A stretch of DNA of 64,000 nucleotides from Vibrio aerogenes (GCF_024346755.1 NZ_AP024861.1:806001-870000); one strand, 5' to 3'. Counted from the stretch's first letter, positions 18,565 through 28,060 are shown. A program made the numbers and translations. The notes: generated by a model from the sequence alone, not told the origin.

Positions 18565-19857
18565 TCAGGACTCAGAGGCCATGATGGCAAAACAGCGTTC
18601 AACAGCTTCCAGAGTTGCTTCTATTTCTTTAGAGGAATGTGCAAGTGACACGAAGCCAGCTTCATAAGCTGAAGGCGCGAGGTAAACACCATGTTGAAGC
18701 ATCAGATGGAAAAAGCGCTTGAAGCGTTCAACATCACATTTGACAACATCTTCATAGCAGGCGATTTTATCCTGATCAGTAAAGAAGAAACCAAACATGC
18801 CGCCAACCTGATGGACTAAAAGAGGAATGTGATAATCGCTGGCAAGCTGTTTCATTCCGTCAGCAAGTCTTTTGGTTTTTTTAGCCAGGCGTTGTTCATT
18901 GCCTTCTTCCATCAGTAATTTAAGGCATGTATAGCCGGCTGCCATCGCAACAGGGTTGCCTGAGAGTGTCCCCGCCTGATAAACCGGCCCTGTTGGAGCA
19001 ATTGCCTGCATAATCTCTTTTCGGCCACCAAATGCACCAACAGGCATTCCTCCACCAATGATTTTACCCAATGTTGTCAGGTCTGGGGTGACATGATAGT
19101 AAGCCTGAGCCCCGCCAAGTGCGACTCTGAAACCTGTCATCACTTCATCAAAAATTAACAGCGCTTTTTCCTGATCACACAGTTCTCTTAAACCGTCAAG
19201 GAAGCCATCGACCGGGGGAATACAATTCATATTACCTGCGACAGGTTCAACAATGATACAGGCAACTTCATCTTTATTTGCTTCAAGTAAGGCCCGAACG
19301 GAGTCCAGATCGTTGAAGCGGGCTGTCAGTGTATGTTTTGCAAAATCATCAGGAACTCCCGGGGAGCTGGGCTGGCCTAATGTCAGAGCTCCGGAGCCGG
19401 CTTTGACCAGCAAACTATCTGCATGTCCGTGATAACAACCTTCAAATTTAATGATTTTGTTACGGCCCGTATACCCACGGGCAAGTCTGATAGCACTCAT
19501 GGTTGCCTCTGTACCTGAGTTCACCATCCGTAATTGTTCCATCGATGGGACAAGCTGAGAGACGAGCTCTGCTATGGCTATTTCCTGAGCAGTTGGTGCA
19601 CCAAAGCTGAGACCCCGCTGCACCGCATCAATCACACTTTCACGGATTGCTGCATGATTATGACCTAAAATCATTGGCCCCCATGAACCAACATAATCGA
19701 TATAAGCTTTACCATCCACATCAAAAACTAAAGGGCCATCAGCCCGATCGATAAAAACGGGCGAGCCGCCAACACCGTTAAAAGCTCTGACAGGAGAGTT
19801 CACACCTCCCGGAATTTTAATTTGTGCTCTGTTGTATAAATCGGATGATTTGCTCAT
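18565..19857 (-). CDS. hemL: Glutamate-1-semialdehyde 2,1-aminomutase HemL
   Basis: PLP enzyme that makes 5-aminolevulinate for haem in the C5 pathway. 430 residues. The PLP lysine lies in [18 protein letters not shown], with the earlier [16 protein letters not shown] cofactor loop and [11 protein letters not shown]. The start at 19857 ([11 protein letters not shown]) was chosen by alignment, with AAGG seven bases upstream; the frame is open a further 33 codons. Divergent from erpA across a 392-bp gap. Confidence 0.96.
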   Translation of the reverse strand: MSKSSDLYNRAQIKIPGGVNSPVRAFNGVGGSPVFIDRADGPLVFDVDGKAYIDYVGSWGPMILGHNHAAIRESVIDAVQRGLSFGAPTAQEIAIAELVSQLVPSMEQLRMVNSGTEATMSAIRLARGYTGRNKIIKFEGCYHGHADSLLVKAGSGALTLGQPSSPGVPDDFAKHTLTARFNDLDSVRALLEANKDEVACIIVEPVAGNMNCIPPVDGFLDGLRELCDQEKALLIFDEVMTGFRVALGGAQAYYHVTPDLTTLGKIIGGGMPVGAFGGRKEIMQAIAPTGPVYQAGTLSGNPVAMAAGYTCLKLLMEEGNEQRLAKKTKRLADGMKQLASDYHIPLLVHQVGGMFGFFFTDQDKIACYEDVVKCDVERFKRFFHLMLQHGVYLAPSAYEAGFVSLAHSSKEIEATLEAVERCFAIMASES

Positions 19858-20096
19858 GAGGTAACCTTTTTTATCATTCGGCTCAATTTTGTATGCATTG
19901 TACTCTTCAATATAAGAAGGAAAACATTTTTTTATCATTTCAAAAAATTTATACATTAATGACGCAAGGATTGATTACATCTGGCAGTCGCAATGTCTTG
20001 AACTGGCCTGGTTAGATGATAAATCCGCAGAAAAAACTCAGTCCGGACCATTGACTGCAGCATATTTCTCTAACTGATGAGGAGACCTGCTCAAAG

Positions 20097-20158
20097 CCTG
20101 AGCGTTGCATATGTACTTTAACCCGAGGTTACCAGATAAGAATACTTGAACGCTCAGG
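20097..20158. repeat. 10-bp inverted repeat upstream of erpA
   Basis: CCTGAGCGTT (20097-20106) and AACGCTCAGG (20149-20158), separated by 42 bp. The right arm covers the end of the predicted erpA -35 box and part of the spacer, so it could be a looped operator. I do not recognise it as an IscR site. Confidence 0.4.
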
Positions 20159-20174
20159 TCAGGTATTAGATAAT
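20146..20174 (+). promoter_or_regulatory. Likely erpA promoter
   Basis: TTGAAC, 17-nt spacer, GATAAT. The predicted start is near 20181, with a leader of about 70 nt before the GTG start. Confidence 0.55.
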
Positions 20175-20249
20175 CAGGCCGGAAGCTTTATATCTGAATG
20201 AAAATAATTCTGTTGAGACAGAGTTGAATAAAACTGAAGTGAGGTCGTT

Positions 20250-20591
20250 GTGAGCGAGTTAAACGTGCCCTTGACATTTTCTGATGCTGCTGCAAAGCGA
20301 GTTAAGTCACTGATTGCCGAGGAAGAAAATCCTGCATTAATGTTACGTGTTTATATCACCGGGGGGGGATGTAGTGGTTTTCAATATGGTTTTACATTTG
20401 ATGAGACTGTCAATGAAGGGGATACGACGATTGAAAATGAGGGAGTCACACTGGTCGTTGACCCCATGAGTTTACAATATCTGATTGGGGGAGAAGTTGA
20501 TTATACTGAAGGACTTGAAGGTTCCCGCTTTTTTGTGAATAACCCCAATGCAACAACAACGTGTGGTTGTGGTGCCTCTTTCAGCGTTTAA
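20250..20591 (+). CDS. erpA: Iron-sulfur cluster insertion protein ErpA
   Basis: A-type carrier that delivers [4Fe-4S] clusters, for example to isoprenoid-synthesis enzymes. 113 residues. The three cluster cysteines are C41 ([10 protein letters not shown]) and C105/C107 ([10 protein letters not shown]). The start is GTG at 20250 behind GTGAGG. It lies beside hemL, consistent with V. cholerae order as I recall it. Confidence 0.95.
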   Translation: MSELNVPLTFSDAAAKRVKSLIAEEENPALMLRVYITGGGCSGFQYGFTFDETVNEGDTTIENEGVTLVVDPMSLQYLIGGEVDYTEGLEGSRFFVNNPNATTTCGCGASFSV

Positions 20592-20614
20592 CCATTTTGG
20601 TCACTTCGTTGAGT

Positions 20615-20646
20615 CAGCCCTCTGAAGCATTGTGCCTCAGAGGCTG
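20615..20646. terminator. Hairpin between convergent erpA and M23 peptidase gene
   Basis: CAGCC(C)TCTGA pairs with TCAGAGGCTG, with one bulged C, around an 11-nt loop. No strong T run; probably a shared, partly Rho-independent 3' end. Confidence 0.5.
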
Positions 20647-20654
20647 AAGGATAA

Positions 20655-21962
20655 TTACCGTTTCGCAAACATTAAGTGACTGAAATGTTCGAGTTTTTGC
20701 AATCGTATTTTTGCATTAGCAATAAACGTTCTTTTTGGATTACCACTAAGAGATTTGGATTGAGGAAGTTTAACGGTCCTGGGATTCTTGTGAACTCCGT
20801 GGACAAGAAATTCATAATGTAAATGTGGCCCGGTGACACGCCCCGTTCCTCCAAGGTAACCGATGGTTTGCCCCTGTTTGACTCTTTGTCCCGTTTTTAC
20901 CTTCCGGCGCTTTAAATGAAGATATTTCGTAATATAGGTATTGCTATGTTTGATAAAAACATAGTTCCCATTAAATTTGTTATAGCTGGATTTGATGACA
21001 ATGCCATCACCAGCAGCCCAGATTGGTGTGCCAACCGGGGCGACATAATCGGTTCCCCGGTGAGGTCTGACTCTGCCTGTCACGGGGTGAAGTCGTCGCG
21101 GATTAAAGTTGGATGAAACCCGCCTGAAGTCAAGCGGCGAACGCAGGAATGCTTTTTTCATAGCCCGGCCGCTGGCATCATAATAATTGCCGGATTTATC
21201 GTCGAAGATCGCCTTAAAAGTATCTCCCTGATTGGTAAAAGTCGCAGCAATGATGTTTCCATGCCCAATCACCTCACCTTCAACGATTTCATCCTGGTAA
21301 AGTAATGCAAAGTGATCTCCTTTACGGATATCTAATGCAAAATCGATATCCCAGCCAAATATACCTGCAAGTTGCATGATTTGATTTGGAGTCAGCCCGG
21401 CAGAAATGGCTGCATTCCAGAAGTTTGATGTAATCTGCGCTTCTGCATAGTTGTATTGATAGTGGATTTCTTTTGTATCGAATCCGGACGTAAACCCTTT
21501 ATCCTTTTTCGTAATCTCAAATGTTTTATAGGCAGTCAATGAACGTTTGAGCCGGATTAACTGATTTTTTTGATCGAAGCCAAAGTGAAGCTTATCTCCG
21601 GGTTTGAGATGTGTTAACTGATAGTGAATATCTTTATTACTACTGGTCAGTTGATACAAAAGCTTAGAAGTCAGGCCGATACGTTGAAACAATCTGGCAG
21701 CACTTTCCCCTGATTTTACCTGATAGGTTTTCCAGTGAATATGAGGCTGTAGGGAAACTTCAGACAATGAATCCAAAACTTCCGGGTTGATCGGAACCGG
21801 ATAGTGACGTCCGATTTCCAGCTGATTTTCATTTTTTGTCAATGTTTTTGCATTTGGTAAAAAAACACTGACTAACGTCAGCAGAGCAAAGAATCCAATC
21901 AATATTTGATGTACCCGTGGAAGACGGGCAAAAATAGATAACATAGGATTTATTCGTTTCAT
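20655..21962 (-). CDS. M23 family D,D-endopeptidase (ShyC/MepM-like)
   Basis: Zinc peptidoglycan hydrolase that cleaves D-Ala-mDAP crosslinks during growth. 435 residues: membrane anchor at about 19-37, LysM/OapA-like domain (about 75-130) with QVKSGESAARLFQRIG, second N-terminal domain with the family signature TPNQIMQLAGIFGWDIDF, then LytM domain with H301-x3-D305 (HRGTDY), H349 and H380-L-H382. The active site is complete. Position next to tyrS corresponds in my memory to ShyC (VC0630) of V. cholerae. The first ATG (21962) is taken; M7 is possible. Confidence 0.88.
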   Translation of the reverse strand: MKRINPMLSIFARLPRVHQILIGFFALLTLVSVFLPNAKTLTKNENQLEIGRHYPVPINPEVLDSLSEVSLQPHIHWKTYQVKSGESAARLFQRIGLTSKLLYQLTSSNKDIHYQLTHLKPGDKLHFGFDQKNQLIRLKRSLTAYKTFEITKKDKGFTSGFDTKEIHYQYNYAEAQITSNFWNAAISAGLTPNQIMQLAGIFGWDIDFALDIRKGDHFALLYQDEIVEGEVIGHGNIIAATFTNQGDTFKAIFDDKSGNYYDASGRAMKKAFLRSPLDFRRVSSNFNPRRLHPVTGRVRPHRGTDYVAPVGTPIWAAGDGIVIKSSYNKFNGNYVFIKHSNTYITKYLHLKRRKVKTGQRVKQGQTIGYLGGTGRVTGPHLHYEFLVHGVHKNPRTVKLPQSKSLSGNPKRTFIANAKIRLQKLEHFSHLMFAKR

Positions 21963-22076
21963 TCACTAGCGATAAAAAATATAAGAATCGTAGTTTAACT
22001 GGTTTCAAAAAGCATCGCTATTCAAGTAATATGTCTGAATATTAATTTTATGCCAAATCTGTGGGAGTAATCGAGA

Positions 22077-23264
22077 ATGGCAAGTATTGACACAGCACTC
22101 GCTGAAATTAAGCGGGGCGTTGAGGAGCTGATCCCTGAAGCGGAGCTTATAGAAAAATTAAAAGAAGGCCGTCCTTTACGTATTAAACTGGGCGCAGATC
22201 CAACGGCTCCTGATATCCACCTGGGGCATACAGTGATTTTAAATAAATTACGTACATTTCAGGAGCTTGGGCATGAGGTGACATTCCTGGTTGGTGACTT
22301 TACCGGTATGGTGGGTGATCCGACAGGTAAAAATACGACACGTCCACCTCTGACACGGGAAGATGTACTGAGAAATGCTGAAACATACAAAGAACAGATC
22401 TTTAAAATTTTAGATCCGGAAAAAACAAAAATTCAGTTTAACTCAGAGTGGTTGTCTGAATTAGGTGCTGAGGGCATGATCCGCCTGGCTTCAAGTCAGA
22501 CCGTGGCCCGTATGCTCGAGCGTGATGACTTTAAGAAGCGCTATTCAAATGGTCAGCCCATTGCAATCCATGAATTCATGTATCCTTTGCTTCAGGGATA
22601 CGATTCCGTGGCAATGGAAACTGATGTTGAACTGGGCGGTACGGATCAGAAATTTAATCTGCTGATGGGCCGTGAACTTCAGAAGTCTCATGGTCAAAAG
22701 CAACAGGTTGTTCTGATGATGCCTCTGCTGGTTGGTTTGGACGGTGAAAAGAAAATGTCTAAGTCAGCACATAATTACATTGGTATCTGTGAAGCTCCAG
22801 GTGAAATGTTTGGAAAAATTATGTCAATCTCTGATGATCTGATGTGGTCATACTACGATTTGCTGTCTTTCAGACCGATATCTGAGATAGAGCAATTGAA
22901 AGAAGAGGTTGCTGGTGGACGAAATCCAAGAGATGTGAAGATTTTACTGGCCAAAGAGATTATTGCTCGTTTCCATTCGGAAGATGCCGCAAATGCAGCA
23001 GAGCAGGAGTTCATTAATCGTTTCCAGAAAGGTGCGCTTCCGGATGAAATGCCAGAATTCTCTTTCGATGCCGGTATTGCTATCGGCAATTTATTGAAAG
23101 ACTCCGGCCTCGTCAATTCTACTTCTGATGCAATGAGAATGATCCGTCAGGGGGCTGCAAAGGTTGATGGTGATAAGATTGAAGATACAAAATGGGTTCC
23201 GGATGCCGGGACATTTGTATTTCAGGTGGGTAAGCGTAAGTTTGCCCGGGTAACCATCAATTAG
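22077..23264 (+). CDS. tyrS: Tyrosyl-tRNA synthetase TyrS
   Basis: Class I synthetase charging tRNA(Tyr). 395 residues. HIGH motif is HLGH (48-51), KMSKS is exact in [11 protein letters not shown], and a C-terminal S4-like RNA-binding domain occupies about the last 60 residues. An exact KMSKS differs from the KFGKT of the E. coli TyrS type, so this is the second bacterial subfamily, as in other vibrios. ATG at 22077 follows GGGAGTAAT. Divergent from the M23 peptidase. Confidence 0.96.
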   Translation: MASIDTALAEIKRGVEELIPEAELIEKLKEGRPLRIKLGADPTAPDIHLGHTVILNKLRTFQELGHEVTFLVGDFTGMVGDPTGKNTTRPPLTREDVLRNAETYKEQIFKILDPEKTKIQFNSEWLSELGAEGMIRLASSQTVARMLERDDFKKRYSNGQPIAIHEFMYPLLQGYDSVAMETDVELGGTDQKFNLLMGRELQKSHGQKQQVVLMMPLLVGLDGEKKMSKSAHNYIGICEAPGEMFGKIMSISDDLMWSYYDLLSFRPISEIEQLKEEVAGGRNPRDVKILLAKEIIARFHSEDAANAAEQEFINRFQKGALPDEMPEFSFDAGIAIGNLLKDSGLVNSTSDAMRMIRQGAAKVDGDKIEDTKWVPDAGTFVFQVGKRKFARVTIN

Positions 23265-23283
23265 TTTTTATCTAACGTTAAAA

Positions 23284-23315
23284 AGGGGTATGATGTATAC
23301 TTATGCCCCTGTTTT
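23284..23315. terminator. Hairpin between convergent tyrS and dacB
   Basis: AGGGGTAT pairs with ATGCCCCT (one G-U pair) around an 11-nt loop, followed on plus by GTTTT and preceded by AAAAA, so it can act on both strands. Confidence 0.65.
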
Positions 23316-23317
23316 GC

Positions 23318-24760
23318 CTAGTGCTTACTGCTGACAATTTGGCTTTTCTGGATCACATCGTTATAAAATTGTTTTTCAAAATTTTCCAGAGAGTGATCTT
23401 TCTTATCTTGGTCCTGATTCATTTCAGGGAAATAGTCTGAAACAAACTGAACAAATAAAACGGTTGGATTGCCTTGAGCATTTAACCCGTAACCTGCCAT
23501 ATTATAGCTACCGTATATTGAGCCACTTTTTGCTGCAAGGTGCCCTTTAATACTGGAAAGCTGCATACTTCTTCTGTATTTCAGTGTTCCATTTTTTCCG
23601 GCAACGGGCAAGGATGATATGAGGTGTAATTCTTTATCATGCTGCCATATATAGCGGAGTACAGATGCCATTTGATTTGCTGTTAAGCGGTTATTTCTTG
23701 ATAAACCAGAGCCATCAACTAACTGTGCATTCTGGATATCTAACTGTGCTTTGGATAGCAGGATTTGCTTGATAGCTTCAGTCCCGTTTGCAAAACTACC
23801 GGGTTGCAAAAAAAATTGATGTCCCAGCATTTTAGTCAGGTTATTCGCAATTAAGTTATCCGATTTTCTTAACATAACCCTGATGAGCTCAGATAAAGGT
23901 TTTGAGTCATGATATGCAATTTTACGCCATGAGGTCCGGGGAGATATCGGTTTCCCTAATCGAACCTCACCCTGAATACGAATATTCAGTTGACTAAGTA
24001 TTTTGTAAACGGTTCTTTTTGTATATAAATCAGTATTTTGTAGTGCAAATTTTAACGGTAACGGCTTTGTTCTTTCCCTGATACAACCAGAAAGCTGATA
24101 GTGATTTTCCTGATCTGCATGGAGTTCCAAATCGCACAATTGTTGCCTTTGTTCTTGTGATGAAACCGCTCTGGCCTGAGTTGATATGTGTATCGGATAT
24201 TGTTCCGGAATATAAACCCGGGTTTTCCCATTTGGCAGAGTGTAGATTGAGCCGGGGACACAGTTTTTATCTAATGTAATGACACTTGAAGGAGCACTAT
24301 AGCATACGCCGAGAATGTCCCACGGCCACCCAATAGCACGTTCATAACCAGAAAATAAGGAGTTATCCAGCCAGAGGTTACCTTTTATAGTATTGATGCC
24401 TTGCACTTTTAGGTTGTGCAGTAACTGTTTTAAATCTGCTGTCATCAGCTGAGGATCCCCGGAAAACCGAAGAATAAAATCATCTTGAGATTGAAGCAGG
24501 TTTGTCCTGAAACGAAATTGATCACCTAATTCCAGTTTTGCTGCAAGAGCTGTAAGTAACTTCATCGTACTTGCTGGGGGGGAAAATGTATTACTGCGGA
24601 TGTCAATAGCACGATTTGTATTGTTCAAAGACTCAACAATCAATGAAGCACGGGAGGTTGGTGGTAAAATGGACGCAGCATTATAGTTAGCAGCGTGAGC
24701 GAGAACGGTCTGAAAAGATCCGAAGATAAAAATGAAGAACAGCCGAATCATCTGGGGCAT
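23318..24760 (-). CDS. dacB: D-alanyl-D-alanine carboxypeptidase/endopeptidase PBP4 (DacB)
   Basis: Periplasmic class C low-molecular-weight PBP that trims and cleaves peptide crosslinks. 480 residues with a signal peptide (about 1-23, ending AHAA). SxxK is S64-T-M-K67, SxN is SDN in RKSDNLIANNL, and KTG is replaced by KSG in HLAAKSGSIYG, a known variant in this class. A start at 24760 or at an ATG three codons later fits the signal peptide; neither has a strong ribosome site. Faces tyrS; upstream is the porin. Confidence 0.93.
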   Translation of the reverse strand: MPQMIRLFFIFIFGSFQTVLAHAANYNAASILPPTSRASLIVESLNNTNRAIDIRSNTFSPPASTMKLLTALAAKLELGDQFRFRTNLLQSQDDFILRFSGDPQLMTADLKQLLHNLKVQGINTIKGNLWLDNSLFSGYERAIGWPWDILGVCYSAPSSVITLDKNCVPGSIYTLPNGKTRVYIPEQYPIHISTQARAVSSQEQRQQLCDLELHADQENHYQLSGCIRERTKPLPLKFALQNTDLYTKRTVYKILSQLNIRIQGEVRLGKPISPRTSWRKIAYHDSKPLSELIRVMLRKSDNLIANNLTKMLGHQFFLQPGSFANGTEAIKQILLSKAQLDIQNAQLVDGSGLSRNNRLTANQMASVLRYIWQHDKELHLISSLPVAGKNGTLKYRRSMQLSSIKGHLAAKSGSIYGSYNMAGYGLNAQGNPTVLFVQFVSDYFPEMNQDQDKKDHSLENFEKQFYNDVIQKSQIVSSKH

Positions 24761-24808
24761 AAGGATATCTGAATAAAAATTATAAGGCCCTGTTAGTATA
24801 ACCAGATG

Positions 24809-24836
24809 AAAAAACGTCTGCACGAGGCAGACGTTT
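24809..24836 (-). terminator. Terminator of porin gene
   Basis: AAACGTCTGC/GCAGACGTTT 10-bp stem with a 5-nt loop, followed on the minus strand by TTTTTTC. About 30 nt past the porin stop and upstream of dacB. Confidence 0.85.
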
Positions 24837-24865
24837 AAAAAATATAATAATCAGGTCAGACCAGA

Positions 24866-25861
24866 TTAGAAGTCGTAACGAAGACCCAGTACTGCTTCGT
24901 CTTCAGCTGCTGCATCACCAACTTCATCATCGTCCAGCATGTTGAAGTCATATGATACATAGCCACGGAAGTTAGGTTTGAAGAAGTAAGCAACTTCAAC
25001 AGCTAAGTCATCAGCATCAAAGAATGCGACATGTCCATCATCTAACTCACCTTTGTTGTAAGTTACATAAAAAACAGTTTTGTCCATTGTATAAGATGCT
25101 GCTAATTCAAAGCCATCATAATCATTATCTGTGTCGTCAAGATCAGCAGCAGAGTATAATGCAGAAACATACAAGTCATTCCAAGTGTATGAAGCTGTCA
25201 ACATCCATTGATTTGCTAGGTCGTTTTGGTCTGCATAACCCAAACCAATAGCTAAGCCAGTATCAGCAACTGTGTAGATTCCAGACAGAGAAAATGCATC
25301 TGCATCATTGTCATCATAATCATTACCATCAGTTGATATTGTACGATCCGCAAAGCGATAAGCTGCCTTTACGGAAAGATCGTTAAAGTCACCCTTATAA
25401 GATAGTAGGTTATCGATACGATCAGCTGACTCAAGTTTTTTAGATGCTTTTGCGCCATGATAATCCATGATATCAGTGAAATCAGTAATCACACCTAAAG
25501 CTGCATCATTTTTACCGTAAGTAATTTCACCGAAGTTACCGCCCAGACCAGCATAGGCATAACGATGTTCGATAGATGAGCTCTCGCTATTTGAATTACC
25601 GTTAGCATCCAAGTCATTTGTTGTGTACTGAGCTTCGTAGAAACCAACGCCATACAGGTCATCACTGATTTCCTGTTTGCCTGAAACATTCACACGTACA
25701 CGGCTTACGTCAGAAACATCACCGTCTTTGATAGACATGCGAGCTTCAGCACGGCCACCCAGGGATAAAGTAGTGCCGTCTTGGTTGTATAGTTCACCAG
25801 CGTTCACACCAGTTGCCACTGCAGCACCTGCAACCGCAAGAGCAATCAGAGTTCTTTTCAT
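24866..25861 (-). CDS. Outer-membrane general porin (OmpU-like)
   Basis: Trimeric 16-strand porin, 331 residues. Signal peptide MKRTLIALAVAGAAVATGVNA is cleaved before GELY; the mature protein has alternating amphipathic strands, many Asp/Asn-rich loops and a terminal RYDF ending in Phe, the barrel-assembly signal. The start at 25861 has AGGA at good spacing. The place between dacB and greA is that of ompU in V. cholerae as I recall, but loop sequences differ widely in this family, so the symbol is left blank. Very acidic loops suggest cation preference (inference). Confidence 0.9.
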   Translation of the reverse strand: MKRTLIALAVAGAAVATGVNAGELYNQDGTTLSLGGRAEARMSIKDGDVSDVSRVRVNVSGKQEISDDLYGVGFYEAQYTTNDLDANGNSNSESSSIEHRYAYAGLGGNFGEITYGKNDAALGVITDFTDIMDYHGAKASKKLESADRIDNLLSYKGDFNDLSVKAAYRFADRTISTDGNDYDDNDADAFSLSGIYTVADTGLAIGLGYADQNDLANQWMLTASYTWNDLYVSALYSAADLDDTDNDYDGFELAASYTMDKTVFYVTYNKGELDDGHVAFFDADDLAVEVAYFFKPNFRGYVSYDFNMLDDDEVGDAAAEDEAVLGLRYDF

Positions 25862-26216
25862 CTTGTTAATCCTAATTTTACTGTCCATAAACGTTGAGGA
25901 ACAAAAAAGTTGACTGAGATAAAGCCTGTGCATTTCAGAGCAACCCTCGTTCATCACTTATATACAAAAATAAAGCCCAATATTGGATCCTGTGAAACTG
26001 AGCCATTGAAGTCACTTCTCAAAATCCTAAAAAATATTGAACTTTTATCGTATTGCGTAACTTAGTTTTACATGCAAACCGTCTAAATTGGTTAGTAAAA
26101 TGTTGTAAATCTAATGATAGAACGATGTTTTATTTAATGTAAAAAAATATCAATATCATGATTTTAAAGGTTTTTTTTGTTTTTGTTGCGCTGTTTTTTT
26201 AGGAGGTGGAAATGGT

Positions 26217-26354
26217 ATGTTTTTATTTTTTTTTACGACTTTTGAATGGATGTTGTTGAGTTTCTGTGTGGCAGAGATCAAAAAAAAATTACATATAAGT
26301 GTGTGTGAATATACTTACAGGAAAGATTTATTGCCTGGACTTGAATTTAAGTGA
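26217..26354 (+). CDS. Candidate small ORF, 45 aa, hydrophobic N-terminus
   Basis: Speculative. AGGAGGTGG at 26201-26209 is close to a perfect Shine-Dalgarno. Two ATGs follow: 26212 opens a 15-codon ORF ending at 26259, and 26217 opens a 45-codon ORF ending at 26354. The longer product has a Phe/Leu-rich N-terminus (MFLFFFTTFEWMLLSFCVAEI) trimmed here to its first ~20 residues, then a basic tail. No family recognised; T-rich sequence produces Phe-rich ORFs by chance, so the ribosome site is the main evidence. Confidence 0.22.
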   Translation: MFLFFFTTFEWMLLSFCVAEIKKKLHISVCEYTYRKDLLPGLEFK

Positions 26355-26400
26355 TTTAGTCTCCAAGTTTGTTTACACTTGTAAAATCAATTTTGTTTTA

Positions 26401-26440
26401 ACTACCCGACCACTTTAATTCAGTTGGGTGGTTTTATTTT
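26401..26440 (+). terminator. Leader terminator upstream of greA (GraL-like)
   Basis: Ten-bp stem (26401-26410 with 26423-26432, two G-U pairs), 12-nt loop, then TTTTATTTT. It lies in the greA 5' leader, about 33 nt before the ATG. E. coli greA has a similar leader terminator that yields the GraL small RNAs. Confidence 0.7.
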
Positions 26441-26472
26441 GTTCAAAGATTACTTTGGTTTCGAGGTAAAGA

Positions 26473-26946
26473 ATGGAAAAAGTCCCAATGACAGCTCGCG
26501 GCGAAGCGCTGCTGCGAGAAGAGCTTGACAGACTCCTGAAGTTAAGGCCGAAAATTTCACAAGCAATTGCCGAAGCTCGAGAGCTGGGTGATCTTAAAGA
26601 AAATGCTGAATATCATGCAGCCCGAGAAGAGCAGGGTATCTGTGAAGCTCAAATTCGAGATATTGAATATAAACTATCAGTGGCTCAGATTATCGATGTT
26701 ACCAAGCTTGACAATACTGGTAAGATTATTTTTGGATCAACAGTAAGTTTGGTTGATGTTGATACAGAAGAAGAGAAACGTTACCAGATTGTTGGTGATG
26801 ATGAAGCGGATATTAAAGCTGGAAGGATATCTGTCAGTTCTCCGATTGCCCGGGGGTTAATCGGTAAAATGGAAGGTGATGAAGTCGTCATCACGACGCC
26901 TGGTGGAGAGAAAGTTTTTGAAGTCGATTGTGTTGACTACATCTGA
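26473..26946 (+). CDS. greA: Transcript elongation factor GreA
   Basis: Binds the RNA polymerase secondary channel and stimulates cleavage of backtracked RNA. 157 residues: N-terminal coiled coil with the acidic tip region ([20 protein letters not shown]), then a C-terminal FKBP-like domain with [17 protein letters not shown]. The start at 26473 has GAGG ten bases upstream. Competes for the same channel as DksA, encoded earlier in the window. Confidence 0.97.
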   Translation: MEKVPMTARGEALLREELDRLLKLRPKISQAIAEARELGDLKENAEYHAAREEQGICEAQIRDIEYKLSVAQIIDVTKLDNTGKIIFGSTVSLVDVDTEEEKRYQIVGDDEADIKAGRISVSSPIARGLIGKMEGDEVVITTPGGEKVFEVDCVDYI

Positions 26947-26990
26947 TTTCTGGCGCTATGCCGGTGTAATTCCCAGTGTATAGAATCGAT

Positions 26991-27016
26991 AAAAGCCGCA
27001 AAGCGGCTTTTATTAT
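26991..27016. terminator. Bidirectional terminator between greA and yhbY
   Basis: AAAAGCCGC/GCGGCTTTT stem with a 3-nt loop; T-rich on plus and A-rich upstream, so it can serve both convergent genes. Confidence 0.85.
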
Positions 27017-27309
27017 TTTCTGGGTAATTCAATCTTTCGTTCCTCAGAAACCCGATAAAGTACTAATACTTTGCCTATGGTCTGGACTTGTTCTGCTTTT
27101 GTTTCCCGGACGATCGCGTCGATAATTAATTTCTTCGTTTCTCTGTCTTCAGAAGCAATTTTTACTTTGATAAGTTCATGGTGGTTCAAAGCAAGATCAA
27201 TTTCTGCAAGCACGGCTTCTGTCAGTCCATTCGCACCCATTAAAACAACGGGTTTTAAATGATGTGCAAGGCCTTTAAGATATTGTTTCTGTTTAGTACT
27301 TAAATTCAT
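27013..27309 (-). CDS. yhbY: Ribosome assembly RNA-binding protein YhbY
   Basis: Small CRM-domain protein associated with pre-50S particles. 98 residues, close to identical in pattern to E. coli YhbY: MNLSTKQKQYLKGLAHHLKP, GANGLTEAVLAEID, and the GxxG-type KH-like fold. The start at 27309 is by alignment; the frame opens four codons earlier at a TTG. Divergent from rlmE, as in E. coli. Confidence 0.95.
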   Translation of the reverse strand: MNLSTKQKQYLKGLAHHLKPVVLMGANGLTEAVLAEIDLALNHHELIKVKIASEDRETKKLIIDAIVRETKAEQVQTIGKVLVLYRVSEERKIELPRK

Positions 27310-27337
27310 TTTTACGGCCAAATAATTACATTTTAGG

Positions 27338-27366
27338 GTTGAAAAGCACTATTTTAGCGCCATCTA
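27338..27366 (+). promoter_or_regulatory. Sigma32-type heat-shock promoter of rlmE-ftsH
   Basis: GTTGAAA, 13-nt spacer, CGCCATCTA; consensus CTTGAAA-N11-16-CCCCATNTA. E. coli rlmE-ftsH is a known heat-shock operon. A separate TATAAT at 27400-27405 could serve sigma70. Confidence 0.6.
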
Positions 27367-27430
27367 TGGCAGAAGACTACATGTTCTCCCATAGTTTCTT
27401 ATAATAGAACAAAATTAGTTTGGTAAGAAA

Positions 27431-28060
27431 ATGAGTAAAAAAAAGCATTCGGCAAGTTCTGGCCGGTGGTTAAAAGAACATTTTAATGATAAATATGTGA
27501 ATGATGCAAAGAAGAAAGGTTATCGTTCCCGTGCTATCTTCAAGTTAGATGAGATACAAAGTAAGGATAATTTGATTCAATCTGGGATGACCATTGTTGA
27601 TTTAGGCGCAGCTCCAGGTGGATGGTCTCAGTATGCTGCGGGTTTGGTCGGTGAAACTGGTCAGGTGATTGCTTGTGATATTCTGCCGATGGACTCAATT
27701 GCTGGCGTTGCATTTTTACAGGGAGATTTTCGTGAAGATGCTGTGTTGAATGCGCTATTGGATAAAATCGGGCCTGCTCTCGTTGATGTTGTTTTGTCTG
27801 ACATGGCTCCGAATATGGCCGGTAACCTTTCTGTCGACCAGCCAAGAGCAATGTATTTAGTTGAGCTTGCCTTAGATATGTGTCGACAAGTACTCTCTGC
27901 TAATGGTAGTTTTATCGTGAAAGTATTTCAGGGGGAAGGCTTTGATCAGTATGTCAAAGAAGTCCGTAGTTTATTCCGGACAGTAAAAGTCAGAAAACCC
28001 GACTCATCGAGGGCTCGTTCCCGGGAAGTTTATCTTGTAGCCACTGGTTACAAAGGTTAA
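27431..28060 (+). CDS. rlmE: 23S rRNA (uridine(2552)-2'-O)-methyltransferase RlmE (FtsJ)
   Basis: Heat-shock methyltransferase for U2552 in the ribosomal A loop. 209 residues. SAM motif [14 protein letters not shown] is exact for the family; the K-D-K-E tetrad residues are consistent with LKEHFND near the N-terminus, SDMAPNMAG and [13 protein letters not shown] at 27431. ftsH follows 100 nt downstream; together they form the heat-shock operon. Confidence 0.96.
   Translation: MSKKKHSASSGRWLKEHFNDKYVNDAKKKGYRSRAIFKLDEIQSKDNLIQSGMTIVDLGAAPGGWSQYAAGLVGETGQVIACDILPMDSIAGVAFLQGDFREDAVLNALLDKIGPALVDVVLSDMAPNMAGNLSVDQPRAMYLVELALDMCRQVLSANGSFIVKVFQGEGFDQYVKEVRSLFRTVKVRKPDSSRARSREVYLVATGYKG

Larger units (their letters stand above)
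19858..20249. other. hemL-erpA intergenic region
   Basis: 392 bp with no ORF I would accept. It holds the predicted erpA promoter (20146-20174) and a 10-bp perfect inverted repeat (20097-20106 with 20149-20158). Nothing clear is seen on the hemL side. Confidence 0.6.
25862..26472. other. Porin-greA intergenic region (611 bp)
   Basis: Very AT-rich, with several A and T tracts. The porin promoter and regulator sites (ToxR/OmpR/CRP type in vibrios) should be at 25880-26150, but I cannot place them securely. The plus strand holds a strong AGGAGGTGG with small ORFs (26201-26354) and a terminator just before greA (26401-26440). Confidence 0.6.

Noticed and set aside
19858..20249. hemL-erpA gap considered for a small RNA gene
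   Set aside because: No terminator with T run and no convincing second promoter; only an inverted repeat and the erpA promoter are supported.
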